Positions 1 to 7,980 of a DNA stretch of 64,000 nt are shown in pieces. The stretch is from positions 62,001 to 126,000 of the forward strand of contig NZ_JQJJ01000017.1 in NCBI RefSeq assembly GCF_000745475.1, read 5' to 3'. Source of the DNA: Allobosea sp. UNC402CLCol (GTDB lineage Bacteria > Pseudomonadota > Alphaproteobacteria > Rhizobiales > Beijerinckiaceae). Below the pieces are notes generated by a model, which was not told where the DNA came from, made no database searches, and worked only from the letters and a program-made list of their open reading frames with translations. The first letter of the stretch is position 1, and the number at the start of each line of letters is the position of its first letter. A program made the translations under genes and the position numbers.

Positions 1-382
1 AGAAGCGAGGATTTCCGGCAAACGTATTGGCGATGCCCTGGAAGCGATAGCTGCGGCCGGCCCGCGCTTCCTCGAGCGCGAATTTGGCGTCCGCGTTGCC
101 CTCATCGGTCCAGAAATCAGGCCAGGGACATCCCTTGATCGCGTTGAAGTCGCTGACCTCCATGATGCGCTGGCCGCCCTCGCTCATGAAGGACAGCCCG
201 CCGGCAAGATCGATGACCTTGATGCAGTCGTCGGACGCCGCCAGCAGGCTGCGCATGAAGCGTGCGTCTCGCAGTTCCGGCGTCGTCAAAATATCCCCGC
301 TCTCGCTCCGCTTGGCGGGGCATTCCCAATTTACGCCATGTACGTGCCACGCGGCCAGATCGATGTCCCTGTCATTTGACAT
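1..382 (-). CDS. PAS-domain sensor protein, N-terminal part (partial)
   Basis: The reading frame is open from an ATG at 382 to the window edge, so only about the first 127 residues are present. From about residue 35 it reads as a PAS fold: 'DDCIKVIDLAGG', 'FMSEGGQRIMEV' and 'GCPWPDFWTDEG' resemble the PAS modules found at the front of alphaproteobacterial sensor histidine kinases and PAS/GAF signalling proteins. The output domain lies outside the window, so histidine kinase versus diguanylate cyclase or chemoreceptor cannot be decided. It diverges from the small gene at 457. No signal peptide is visible, so the sensor part is probably cytoplasmic. Confidence 0.72.
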   Translation of the reverse strand, partial: MSNDRDIDLAAWHVHGVNWECPAKRSESGDILTTPELRDARFMRSLLAASDDCIKVIDLAGGLSFMSEGGQRIMEVSDFNAIKGCPWPDFWTDEGNADAKFALEEARAGRSYRFQGIANTFAGNPRF

Positions 383-456
383 GTAGGACTGTCCGACTTG
401 AACTCGGGAGCGGGCCTCGACGAGGAACAAAGAACAGCGCGGGCCGTTCGTCCTTG

Positions 457-729
457 ATGACCGATGCGATCAAATCCCAGGACGGCCAGACACACGCTGC
501 GACACACGCCCCGGTTCACGACATGGATCGGTCGCTTCCGCTGGATTCGCCCAAGAATGTCACCCGCAAGAGCCAGCAACTGAAAGCGCGCGCCGTTGCA
601 GGGCGGCATATCGACGAAGCGCTCTCCGACGTGCCGATCTCTGACGAAACCAAGGCTTCGCGGAAGGCGAAACTCATCGACATGCCGGCCGGCACCCCGG
701 ATAAGCGCCGCCGCAAGCGGCCGGAATAA
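457..729 (+). CDS. small hypothetical protein
   Basis: A 90-residue polar protein with a very basic tail ('DKRRRKRPE'). I do not recognise a family. The codons have the high third-position G/C expected here, which supports coding. The frame is open further upstream, but that stretch overlaps the divergent PAS gene, so ATG 457 is chosen. Neither this ATG nor the internal one at 523 has a clear Shine-Dalgarno sequence, so the start is uncertain. No membrane segment or signal peptide is present. It ends 45 bp before the stop of the minus-strand gene at 774. Confidence 0.5.
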   Translation: MTDAIKSQDGQTHAATHAPVHDMDRSLPLDSPKNVTRKSQQLKARAVAGRHIDEALSDVPISDETKASRKAKLIDMPAGTPDKRRRKRPE

Positions 730-773
730 AGCTCAGCTTCGTTCCCTGGCCGTGACGGAAGCGGGGCGGCTCG

Positions 774-1088
774 TCACGATGCCGGCTCCTCGTCACGATC
801 GCCGGGTTGCGCGCGCCTGCAAGTTCCACGGGTGAAGCGTTCGATCTCGGCAAGCGCCTCATCCAGTGTCCGATAGGGTTCGAGCTTCATGCTCGCCATC
901 GTCTGCACCGCATGACCGGCGGGCTGGATTCGAAACGCGCCTGGGCTTTCTTCCACAACCTGCCCCATTTCCCGGCCAAGCAGATCGGTCAGCAGCCACG
1001 CCGCCTCGCCCGGTTTAGACGTCACGTCGATATCCAAGACAGATTCCTTCGGTTCGTTGCTTGCGACCGCGACGGCCTTGGCTTTCAT
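774..1088 (-). CDS. small conserved-type hypothetical protein
   Basis: A soluble protein of 104 residues beginning 'MKAKAVAVASNEPKES' and containing 'GEAAWLLTDLLGREMGQVVEE'. I do not recognise a named domain. The ATG at 1088 overlaps the stop of the upstream gene (1085-1303) by 4 bp in the ATGA arrangement, which argues for translational coupling and fixes the start, although the frame is open further upstream. The three small genes at 1596, 1303 and 1088 run in the same direction and look like one transcript. Their order, rather than any motif, is the only clue to function. Confidence 0.6.
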   Translation of the reverse strand: MKAKAVAVASNEPKESVLDIDVTSKPGEAAWLLTDLLGREMGQVVEESPGAFRIQPAGHAVQTMASMKLEPYRTLDEALAEIERFTRGTCRRAQPGDRDEEPAS

Positions 1089-1303
1089 TTCGGGCGCTTG
1101 CCGGCCTTCGGCGTTGCTGCCGCGGTCGCGCGGTCGAGGGCTTCCTTCTGGAGCCGCTGTTCCTTCAGCCTGGCCGTATTGGCGTCGCGGGCCTGATTGA
1201 CGCCTTCGGCTTCCGACAGGATGCGATTGCGCGACAGGGCTTGTGTCTGCGTCTTGAGGAATGCGGCTTCCGCCTGGGTGCGGGATTTCGAATGTTCGGT
1301 CAT
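1085..1303 (-). CDS. small hypothetical protein, coiled-coil-like
   Basis: A 72-residue charged, Ala/Lys/Arg-rich helical protein beginning 'MTEHSKSRTQAEAAFLKTQ' and ending in a basic tail ('KAGKRPK'). Short proteins of this composition are common among Hyphomicrobiales hypotheticals; I know of no assigned function. The start is the ATG at 1303, preceded by an AGGAGAAAG-type Shine-Dalgarno sequence (complement of 1309-1317). It overlaps the next gene (start 1088) by 4 bp. The helix-rich, basic composition could suit nucleic-acid or protein binding, which is inference only. Confidence 0.62.
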   Translation of the reverse strand: MTEHSKSRTQAEAAFLKTQTQALSRNRILSEAEGVNQARDANTARLKEQRLQKEALDRATAAATPKAGKRPK

Positions 1304-1374
1304 CTGCTTTCTCCTGATAGGCGGCTGCGGCCGCCCCTTCTGTCCGGTCGCTGATGCCAGCGAACCCATGATCG

Positions 1375-1596
1375 TCACCGGGAGCCGGATGCCGGCGATT
1401 TCGTTGTCGAAAGGACGATCTGGTCGTGACCGATCGCCCTCTCATGTCCGTCAGCGCCTCTGACGCGATACTGGCGCTCTCCGCTCTCGCGCACGGGCAT
1501 CACGCGAAAGACCTCATAATCTCCCTCTCCCGACCGGTCGGCGAAGCCGAATGAGAGGTTCACGATATCGCCAACCTTGATGATCCGTTCGGTCAT
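1375..1596 (-). CDS. small conserved-type hypothetical protein
   Basis: A 73-residue protein beginning 'MTERIIKVGDIVNLSFGFAD' with 'YEVFRVMPVRESGERQYRVR' and 'HERAIGHDQIV'. This is a compact beta-rich layout that resembles a small, unnamed rhizobial family often found as free-standing short genes. Function is unknown. ATG 1596 starts the frame. It is first of three small minus-strand genes and its ATG overlaps the TGA of an open but unrecognised frame upstream, so it may once have followed another gene. Confidence 0.62.
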   Translation of the reverse strand: MTERIIKVGDIVNLSFGFADRSGEGDYEVFRVMPVRESGERQYRVRGADGHERAIGHDQIVLSTTKSPASGSR

Positions 1597-2136
1597 GGTT
1601 TTTCACTTTCGAGGGCAAGTTGCCCGGCGGGACGCCGCGCGTCTTCGCGACGGGTATCCAGGCGCGCGTCGCAAACGCCCATCGCATCCAGCAGCGCGGC
1701 GATACCAACGCACGACGACCCTCGACGGATCGGGATGCAGGTACAAGGCCTGCCTGTTCGGGAAACTGGGCTGGGACAAGATGTCCGCCGATCTGTTTGT
1801 GCAAGATCGCCGAAGGCTCAGGCGTGCAAGACCCGAAGCGGCGCCAGTTTCGGCCGATCCCCGCCGACGCGGGCAAACTGGCGAATCTCGGCGAGACTGA
1901 TCAGACAGGATACCACGGATTCGCCGCCGCTGTTCTCATTTGACCGATCGCGATGCAGGCGGTCGCGGCAGGCGCCGGCATCGAGGTCGACCAGCGATAA
2001 TGCGAGATCGCTATCGCCCCGGAAACCAGGCAAAGGCACGCGCGGCTTCAGCACACGCCCCCGGCGCGCTGTCCCGAAAGCGTCGCGACCGCTCGACCGA
2101 TGTCGCACTGCGCGCGGAACGGTCGCTGCGATCGCC
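1597..2136. other. 540-bp stretch without a supported gene; possible GH130 remnant
   Basis: No complete gene is convincing on either strand. On the minus strand, codons from about 1779 down to 1706 read 'QALYLHPDPSRVVVRW', which resembles the N-terminal start of GH130 family glycosidases and has high third-position G/C. The frame then deteriorates and a different frame looks coding down to 1593. This would fit a truncated, frameshifted remnant. The part from 1801 to 2136 shows nothing I can name. Confidence 0.3.
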
Positions 2137-2490
2137 TCAAGTCTTCGGCATGCCGAGCCTTTCGGCACAGGCCTTGGCGACCGCCGAGTCGGGCGATGTG
2201 CTGCCTATCATCGTGGCCCAGCCACCCTTGGCGATGAAATCGCCCTGGCTCCACGAGCTGATCTTCTTCAGCTCGGAGAGCGCGGTATCCGCGTTTGGCT
2301 GATTTTGGAAGTTGCTCACGCAGATCGGAGACAAGGCGGCGACAACGGCATTCTCGGCTCTGAGCTTCGCCAAGCGCTCGCTCGACGCGGCTGTCGACCA
2401 GCCGCCCCAGGAGAATCCGACTACGGCCAGGGCGATCGCGCCACCAACGGCACCCCAGATGGCAGGCTTGGTCTGTGAAGGAATTTTCAT
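2137..2490 (-). CDS. small single-span membrane protein, hypothetical
   Basis: A 117-residue protein with one N-terminal hydrophobic helix (about residues 11-28, 'IWGAVGGAIALAVVGFSWGG') followed by a soluble domain containing 'VVAALSPICVSNFQNQPNAD', 'SWSQGDFIAKGGWATM' and a C-terminal 'AKACAERLGM'. The helix probably anchors the rest in the periplasm. I recognise the architecture from hypothetical alphaproteobacterial proteins but no function is known. ATG 2490 is preferred over the open frame upstream because the DNA before it is AT-rich and carries a GGAAGA-type ribosome site. An alternative ATG lies at 2505. Confidence 0.68.
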   Translation of the reverse strand: MKIPSQTKPAIWGAVGGAIALAVVGFSWGGWSTAASSERLAKLRAENAVVAALSPICVSNFQNQPNADTALSELKKISSWSQGDFIAKGGWATMIGSTSPDSAVAKACAERLGMPKT

Positions 2491-3103
2491 GATATTTTCT
2501 TCCATCCTGCGGAAGAAAATCCTTCCGCAGAACATAATATCACACTTTAAAGAAATAATTCGTAATATTTTATTTTCAAGGACGATGACGAATATTTTCA
2601 ATTATGCAGAAATTGCGCGCGATACTTCGCGTTAAAGCTGCGGCCGGCGCCGATCGAAAACAGTAGGTCCTGAATTTTTCGCAGCTCAAATCTCTCTGGA
2701 AATCGCAAATCGCCTGAAATCTCAGGGGGGAGCGATCCAGCGGCGATGGCGGTGCTCGGGCGCTATGGGCTTGTCCCGGATTCGGGCGGACCCCGGACAC
2801 CGATCAGGGCGGACCTTTCTCCTCCATCCGGGCGCGATAGGGCGGCCAGAGCCCTGCATATCGTTCGCGGTCGCGCCGGATCGCCGACACATCAGCCCGG
2901 GCGATCTTCACGGCATGGCAAGCGGCGCGGCCGGATGTGGCGGGGCACTCGAAAGATGCATTATAATTCATATTTTCAATGTCTTACGTCATTCATATCT
3001 AACCTTCTGATATAGACCATATCCATCGTTGCTCCCCTTTTGGGCACCGCCTAAGCTCGCGTCATCGAAGGGCGAACAACGCCCCGTCTTTAGGGAGGTG
3101 ACG
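2491..3103. promoter_or_regulatory. AT-rich intergenic region upstream of the GH51/ABC operon
   Basis: Between the small membrane protein and the importer operon the DNA has two AT-rich patches, about 2491-2640 and 2955-3020, in otherwise GC-rich sequence. The second contains an 8-bp palindrome (ATTATAAT, 2960-2967) and a direct repeat of ATTCATAT at 2966-2973 and 2991-2998. It is the probable promoter and operator area for the operon starting at 3104. A short minus-strand ORF (2804-2971) lies within this interval. Exact promoter boxes cannot be assigned by eye. Confidence 0.4.
2804..2971 (-). CDS. short ORF of 55 residues, possible small gene
   Basis: An ATG at 2971 opens a frame to a TGA at 2806-2804. 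The first ten codons are AT-rich, but from 'VKIARADVSAIRRDRERY' onward the codons show the strong third-position G/C of real genes here, and the peptide is amphipathic and charged, ending 'RARMEEKGPP'. No Shine-Dalgarno sequence is obvious. It could be a genuine small protein or the tail of a decayed gene whose 5' part was replaced by AT-rich DNA. I do not recognise a family. Confidence 0.3.
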   Translation of the reverse strand: MNYNASFECPATSGRAACHAVKIARADVSAIRRDRERYAGLWPPYRARMEEKGPP

Positions 3104-5005
3104 ATGACGCGTCTGCGCGCGTGGCTGCTTGCGGCCGCGCTCCTTGCACCCGCAATACCGTTCTTGCCGACGCCGTCGGCGGCCCAGGGCGTTCCGCAGA
3201 GCATCCCCCGCAAGGAGCTCCTGATTCTCGAGAATCCGGAAGGGACGATCAAGAACGCGGGCTGGTTCAACATCTGGGCGATCAACGCCGGCAGCCAGTC
3301 GAACGGGCTGCAGCAGGCGGCGCTCGACACGCTCTGGTACATCGATCCCGAAAAGGGGCTGGACGGCGCCTGGGACAATTCGCTGGCCGCCGAGAAGCCG
3401 GTCTACAATGCCGACTTCACCGAGATGCGGGTCAAGCTGCGGCGCGGCCTGTTCTGGAGTGACGGCGTCGAATTCACCTCCGCGGACGTGAAGGCAACGG
3501 TCGATATCCAGATCAAGAACCCGAACATGCGCTTCTCGGCGGTGCTCGCCAATAACGTCGCCTCCGTCGACACGCCTGACGCCGAGACGGTCATCTTCAA
3601 GCTCAAGAAGTCCAACTCGCGCTTCCACACCAATTTCACCGTGCGCTGGGGGGCGATCTGGATCCTGCCCAAGCACGTCTTTGAGAAGGTCGAAGATCCC
3701 GCGAAGTTCGACTTTAACAAGCCCGTCTCGCTCGGGGCCTATACGCTCCACTCCTTCGACCCCGACGGCAAATGGTACATCTGGCAGCTGCGCGAGGACT
3801 GGCAGCGCAGCTCGCTCGGCCGGCACGGCAAGCCGGGACCGAAATATCTCGCCTATATCGACCCGGGGCCGCCGGACAAGCGCGTCATCGCGCAGCTCAA
3901 TCATGAGCTCGACGTCATTCACGACATCGCCCCGGAGGGCATGTTCACGCTGGCAAAGCAGGACAAGGGCACCCGCGCCTGGTTCAAGGGCTTCCCCTAT
4001 GGCCATCCGGACCCGACCTTGCCGGCGGTGATCTTCAACACCCAGCACGAGCAGCTGAAGAACCGCGACGTGCGCTGGGCGCTGGCGCTGATGATCGACG
4101 TCAAGGCCGTGACCATGGCCGCCTATCGCGGCGCCGCGACCATCTCCGCGATCGCCGTGCCGCCGACCGGTATTCATCCGGAGGCCTATCACAAGCCGAT
4201 GGAGGCCTGGCTCAAGGATTTCGAGATCGATACCGGCAAGAGCAAGATCAAGCCCTACGACCCGACGGTCGGCAAGCAGATCGCCGACATGCTGCGTCCG
4301 TCCATGGGCGACCAGATCCCCTCCGATCCGGCGGTGATCGACAAATCCTTCGGCCTCGGCTGGTGGAAGACCAATGTCGCCGCCGCCGGCGAATTGCTGA
4401 CGCGGGCCGGCTTCCGCAAGCAGGGCAACCAGTGGCTGACGCCTGACGGCAAGCCGTTTGTGGTCAGGCTCATGGTCGAGGGCGATCTTCGGCCGGTCAT
4501 GACGCGGGCGGGCACGATGATCGTGCAGCAATGGAAGCAGGCCGGCGTCGATGCGCGCATCGACGTCGCGCAGGGCACGCTGCTGACGCGGCGCGCGGCC
4601 GGCGATTTCGACGCCTTCATCGGCTGGAGCGTCGAGACCTGGGGCGGCCATCAGGACCTGTCCTATTTCATGGACAGTTGGCATTCGCAGTTCGTCGCCC
4701 CGCCCGGCCAGCCGCAGCCGCTGCGTAACTGGCAGCGCTGGAGCCATCCGGAACTCGACAAGATCATTGAGGACATTCGCAAGATCGACTTCGACGATCC
4801 CAGGGGCGTCGAGCTCGGTCGCGACTACGTCAAGCTGATGACCCGCGAGATGCCGATCATTCCCTTGATGGCCTACAACGTCTTCACCGCGATGGATCAG
4901 ACCTATTGGAAGGGCTACCCGACCGCCGACGATCCCTACGCGAACCCGGTCACGAACTGGGGTAACTCCCGCTACATGTTCGTGCGCTTGAAGCCGGCCA
5001 ACTGA
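3104..5005 (+). CDS. ABC transporter substrate-binding protein, family 5 (peptide/oligosaccharide type)
   Basis: Periplasmic binding protein of 633 residues that delivers its ligand to the permeases encoded just downstream. Residues 1-28 form a signal peptide ending 'PSAAQ'. The mature part has family 5 hallmarks, 'LRRGLFWSDGVEFTSADV' and later 'LALMIDVKAV', and is longer than typical DppA (about 535). ATG 3104 is chosen because GGGAGGTG lies just upstream (3093-3100) and the signal peptide starts there. Family 5 proteins bind peptides, but several bind plant oligosaccharides. The GH51 gene in the same operon suggests arabinose-containing oligosaccharides, which is inference. Confidence 0.88.
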   Translation: MTRLRAWLLAAALLAPAIPFLPTPSAAQGVPQSIPRKELLILENPEGTIKNAGWFNIWAINAGSQSNGLQQAALDTLWYIDPEKGLDGAWDNSLAAEKPVYNADFTEMRVKLRRGLFWSDGVEFTSADVKATVDIQIKNPNMRFSAVLANNVASVDTPDAETVIFKLKKSNSRFHTNFTVRWGAIWILPKHVFEKVEDPAKFDFNKPVSLGAYTLHSFDPDGKWYIWQLREDWQRSSLGRHGKPGPKYLAYIDPGPPDKRVIAQLNHELDVIHDIAPEGMFTLAKQDKGTRAWFKGFPYGHPDPTLPAVIFNTQHEQLKNRDVRWALALMIDVKAVTMAAYRGAATISAIAVPPTGIHPEAYHKPMEAWLKDFEIDTGKSKIKPYDPTVGKQIADMLRPSMGDQIPSDPAVIDKSFGLGWWKTNVAAAGELLTRAGFRKQGNQWLTPDGKPFVVRLMVEGDLRPVMTRAGTMIVQQWKQAGVDARIDVAQGTLLTRRAAGDFDAFIGWSVETWGGHQDLSYFMDSWHSQFVAPPGQPQPLRNWQRWSHPELDKIIEDIRKIDFDDPRGVELGRDYVKLMTREMPIIPLMAYNVFTAMDQTYWKGYPTADDPYANPVTNWGNSRYMFVRLKPAN

Positions 5006-5012
5006 GAAACCC

Positions 5013-5034
5013 GGGCCGCCTCGCCGGGCGGCCC
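5013..5034 (+). terminator. intercistronic GC-rich hairpin after the binding-protein gene
   Basis: Arms GGGCCGCC (5013-5020) and GGCGGCCC (5027-5034) form a perfect 8-bp stem with a 6-nt loop, 7 bp after the stop codon. No T-tract follows. In ABC operons such stems usually protect the binding-protein message or attenuate read-through so that it is made in excess over the permeases. Confidence 0.55.
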
Positions 5035-5105
5035 GCCTTCCTCCCAGGACAATCGCCAGCCGGTGACGTCTGCGTCGCACGGACCGGTGGAGCTTTCGGG
5101 ATCGC

Positions 5106-6110
5106 ATGAGCGCCTACCCCGCCTATCTCGCGAAACGTCTGGCCCAGTTCGCCGTGGTGGTTTTCATCGGGGTCAACCTGGCCTTCGTGATCACCCATGC
5201 CTCGCCGATCGACCCGGTCGAGCAGTCGATCTCGGCCGTGACCTCCTTCGGCAGCACCGCGCCCGAGGCGATCGCGGCGATGCGCGCCTCGCTGCAGGAG
5301 CTCTACGGGCTCAAGGGCACGCTGGCCGAGCAATACCTCACCTTCTGGAGCCGGGTGCTGCGTGGTGATTTCGGTCCCTCTCTCTCCGCCTTCCCGACCC
5401 CCGTCTCGACCCTGATCGGTCGCGCGCTGCCCTGGACGGCGGGTCTGCTGATCGTCTCGACGCTGATCACCTGGGTGCTGGGCAATTGGCTCGGCGGGCT
5501 CGCCGGCTACTACCAGCGCAACCGCACGCTGAAGCTGATGGGCGTCGTCGCCATGGGCGTCCATCCGATCCCCTACTACATCGTCGCGCTTCTGCTGCTC
5601 ATCGTCTTCGGCTTCCTCTGGCCGGTGCTGCCGATCACCGGCGGGTCGGCAATGAACCTGCAGCAGGGCTGGAACTGGTCCTTCGTTTCGAGCGTCGCCC
5701 GGCACTCGGTCCTGCCGGCGCTCTCGCTGATCCTGATCGGGCTCGGCAGCTGGTTCCTCGGCATGCGCTCGCTCGTTTCGAACATCGTGACCGAGGACTA
5801 TGTCGTCTATGCCGAGATCGCCGGGCTCGACAGCCGCAGGGTGCTCGGCTCCTACGTCATGCGCAATGCGCTGGCGCCGCAGGTGACCGGGCTCGCCATG
5901 TCGCTCGGCGGCATCTTCAACGGCGCGGTGATCACCGAGAAGGTCTTTGGCTATCCCGGCGTCGGGACCCTCCTTGTCGATGCGGTCTATGCCGGCGACT
6001 ACGGTCTGGTGCTCGGCGTCACCACCGTCTCGATCATCGCCGTCTCGGTCGGGGTCCTGGTGATCGATCTGCTCTATCCGCTGATCGACCCGCGCGTGGA
6101 GCTGCGCTGA
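5106..6110 (+). CDS. ABC transporter permease, DppB-like
   Basis: Inner-membrane permease of 334 residues with six predicted membrane helices: one near residues 13-32, then a long periplasmic loop, then five more. The cytoplasmic EAA-type loop that contacts the ATPases is visible as 'EIAGLDSRRVLGSYVMRNAL' (about residues 236-255). It pairs with the next gene, whose ATG overlaps this stop (TGATG at 6108-6112). About 100 bp including a hairpin separate it from the binding-protein gene. Substrate is set by the binding protein at 3104. Confidence 0.9.
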   Translation: MSAYPAYLAKRLAQFAVVVFIGVNLAFVITHASPIDPVEQSISAVTSFGSTAPEAIAAMRASLQELYGLKGTLAEQYLTFWSRVLRGDFGPSLSAFPTPVSTLIGRALPWTAGLLIVSTLITWVLGNWLGGLAGYYQRNRTLKLMGVVAMGVHPIPYYIVALLLLIVFGFLWPVLPITGGSAMNLQQGWNWSFVSSVARHSVLPALSLILIGLGSWFLGMRSLVSNIVTEDYVVYAEIAGLDSRRVLGSYVMRNALAPQVTGLAMSLGGIFNGAVITEKVFGYPGVGTLLVDAVYAGDYGLVLGVTTVSIIAVSVGVLVIDLLYPLIDPRVELR

Positions 6111-6973
6111 TGCTGGCCATCCTGCGGGACCTGATCCGCTACAATCTCGAATTCCGGATCGGGCTCGTGCTCGTCGGCATCGTGGCGATGATGGCGGCGC
6201 TGTCCCTCGTCTCGCTCTATCCGGCGGGCGACGTCTATGTCGTGCCGCCCGACCTGCCGCCCTCCACCGCCTATTGGCTCGGAACGACCTCGCGCGGGCA
6301 GGACGTGTTCTGGCAGCTCACGGCGGCGATCCGCAACACGCTCTTCTTCGGCATCATGGTCGCGGCGCTGTCGCGGGTGATCGCGCTCGTCGTCGGGCTG
6401 CTCGCCGGCTACTGCGGCGGCTGGATCGACCGGGTGCTGATGTCGATCAACGACACCTTCATCATCATCCCGCTCTTCCCGATCCTGATCCTGTTCTACT
6501 TCGTGCTGCGCGACTCGATGTCGACGCCGCTGCTCGCCACCATCATGGCCTGCCTCGGCTGGGCCTATGACGCCCGCCTGATCCGCTCGGTCGCCCTTTC
6601 CCTGAAGACGCGCGAGTTCACGCAGACGAGCATCTTCTCGGGGATGAAGACGCACGAGATCCTGGCGCGCGAGCACCTGCCCTATGTGCTGCCGATCGTC
6701 TTCTCCACCACGATGAACAACATGAACTGGTCGATCGGCATCGAGGTCACCCTCGCCGTGCTGGGCTTCACCGACATCAACACACCGACGATCGGCGGGA
6801 TGATCTACTGGGCCAACCAGCATACCGCTCTCGTGGCCGGCATCTGGTGGTGGATCGCCTTTCCCGTCGCGCTGGTGGTGATGACCTTCGTCGGCCTGTT
6901 TCTGCTGGCTGTCTCGATGAACGAATATATCGACCCGCGCAGCCGTCTCGCCCGGATGGGAGGCAGCCGATGA
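6110..6973 (+). CDS. ABC transporter permease, DppC-like
   Basis: Second permease of the importer, 287 residues. It has the N-terminal helix followed by the typical 'YWLGTTSRGQDVFWQL' periplasmic segment of DppC/OppC proteins and an EAA-type loop, 'SIFSGMKTHEILAREHLPYV'. The frame is open far upstream, but the true start is the ATG at 6110 that overlaps the preceding stop by one base. Its own stop overlaps the next ATG (ATGA at 6970). It forms the heterodimeric channel with the DppB-like subunit. Confidence 0.9.
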   Translation: MLAILRDLIRYNLEFRIGLVLVGIVAMMAALSLVSLYPAGDVYVVPPDLPPSTAYWLGTTSRGQDVFWQLTAAIRNTLFFGIMVAALSRVIALVVGLLAGYCGGWIDRVLMSINDTFIIIPLFPILILFYFVLRDSMSTPLLATIMACLGWAYDARLIRSVALSLKTREFTQTSIFSGMKTHEILAREHLPYVLPIVFSTTMNNMNWSIGIEVTLAVLGFTDINTPTIGGMIYWANQHTALVAGIWWWIAFPVALVVMTFVGLFLLAVSMNEYIDPRSRLARMGGSR

Positions 6974-7980
6974 GCGGCGGGGACGATGCGGGGCCGGTGC
7001 TCGAGGTTCGCGACCTCCAGGCGCATTTCCGCAGCCATTATTTCGGCGTCAACCGCGAGGTCAGGGCGGTGGACGGCGTCACCTTCGCGGTGAACCGCAA
7101 CGAGATCTACGGGCTTGCGGGGGAATCCAGCTCCGGCAAGACGACTCTGGTCAAGACGATCGCGGGGCTGCTGAAGCCGCCGCTCGAAATGGTCGGTGGT
7201 TCGGCCCGCTTTTCCTTCCTGCCGGGCTGGGACGCGATCGGCCGGGCGCCGCCGGATGTGGTGCGCGCCATCCGCTGGCGGCACCTGTCCTACATCATGC
7301 AGGGCTCGATGAACGTGCTGAACCCGCTCAGGCGGGTCAGGCACAGTTTTCGCGACTTCGCCTGGCGCCATCTCGGCGGCAGCAAGGCCGAATTCGACGC
7401 GCGGGCCGAAGCGCATCTGGAGCGCGTCAAGCTCGACCCGTCGGTGCTCGCCGCCTATCCGCACGAGCTGTCCGGCGGCATGCGCCAGCGTGTGACCATC
7501 GCGCTCGCGACGATCTGCAAGCCGGATTTCATCATCGCCGACGAACCGACCACGGCCCTCGATGTGGTCGTGCAGAAAGACGTGCTGGCGATGATCCGCG
7601 CGATCCAGTGCGAGATGGGCTCGAGCGTGCTGTTCATCACCCATGACATGGGTGTCCACGCCGCCCTGACCGACCGGCTCGGCATCATGTATGCGGGGCG
7701 CCTCGTCGAGGATGGCGAGACGCCCGAGATCTTCTCGCGGCCGCTGCATCCCTATACGCGCCACCTGATCGCGAGCCTGCCGCGCATCGGCGACACGCAG
7801 CAACGCGAGGGCCTCGAAGGGACCCCGCCCAATCTGGCGGCGCCTCCGCCCGGCTGCCGCTTCCATCCGCGCTGCCCGCTGGCCATGCCGATCTGTGCAA
7901 CCACCGTGCCCGCCATGATCGAGACCTTGCCCGGCCATCGTGTCGCCTGCCATGCGGTCAACGAGGGGGCGGCGGCATGA
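6970..7980 (+). CDS. ABC transporter ATP-binding protein, DppD/OppD-like
   Basis: Cytoplasmic ATPase of 336 residues. Visible are Walker A 'GESSSGKTT', signature 'LSGGMRQRVTIALA', Walker B 'FIIADEPTTALD' and the switch histidine in 'FITHDMG'. The C-terminal 'GCRFHPRCPLAMPIC' is the oligopeptide-transporter C-terminal motif of family 5 ATPases; its cysteines hold an iron-sulfur cluster in some relatives. ATG 6970 overlaps the previous stop by 4 bp and fixes the start against a longer open frame. It acts with the ATPase at 7977. Confidence 0.92.
   Translation: MSGGDDAGPVLEVRDLQAHFRSHYFGVNREVRAVDGVTFAVNRNEIYGLAGESSSGKTTLVKTIAGLLKPPLEMVGGSARFSFLPGWDAIGRAPPDVVRAIRWRHLSYIMQGSMNVLNPLRRVRHSFRDFAWRHLGGSKAEFDARAEAHLERVKLDPSVLAAYPHELSGGMRQRVTIALATICKPDFIIADEPTTALDVVVQKDVLAMIRAIQCEMGSSVLFITHDMGVHAALTDRLGIMYAGRLVEDGETPEIFSRPLHPYTRHLIASLPRIGDTQQREGLEGTPPNLAAPPPGCRFHPRCPLAMPICATTVPAMIETLPGHRVACHAVNEGAAA

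Noticed and set aside
3062..5107. Minus-strand open frame of about 680 codons opposite the binding-protein gene
   Set aside because: Arg/Asp/Gly-rich composition with no motif, entirely antisense to a clear family 5 binding protein; an artefact of high third-position G/C.
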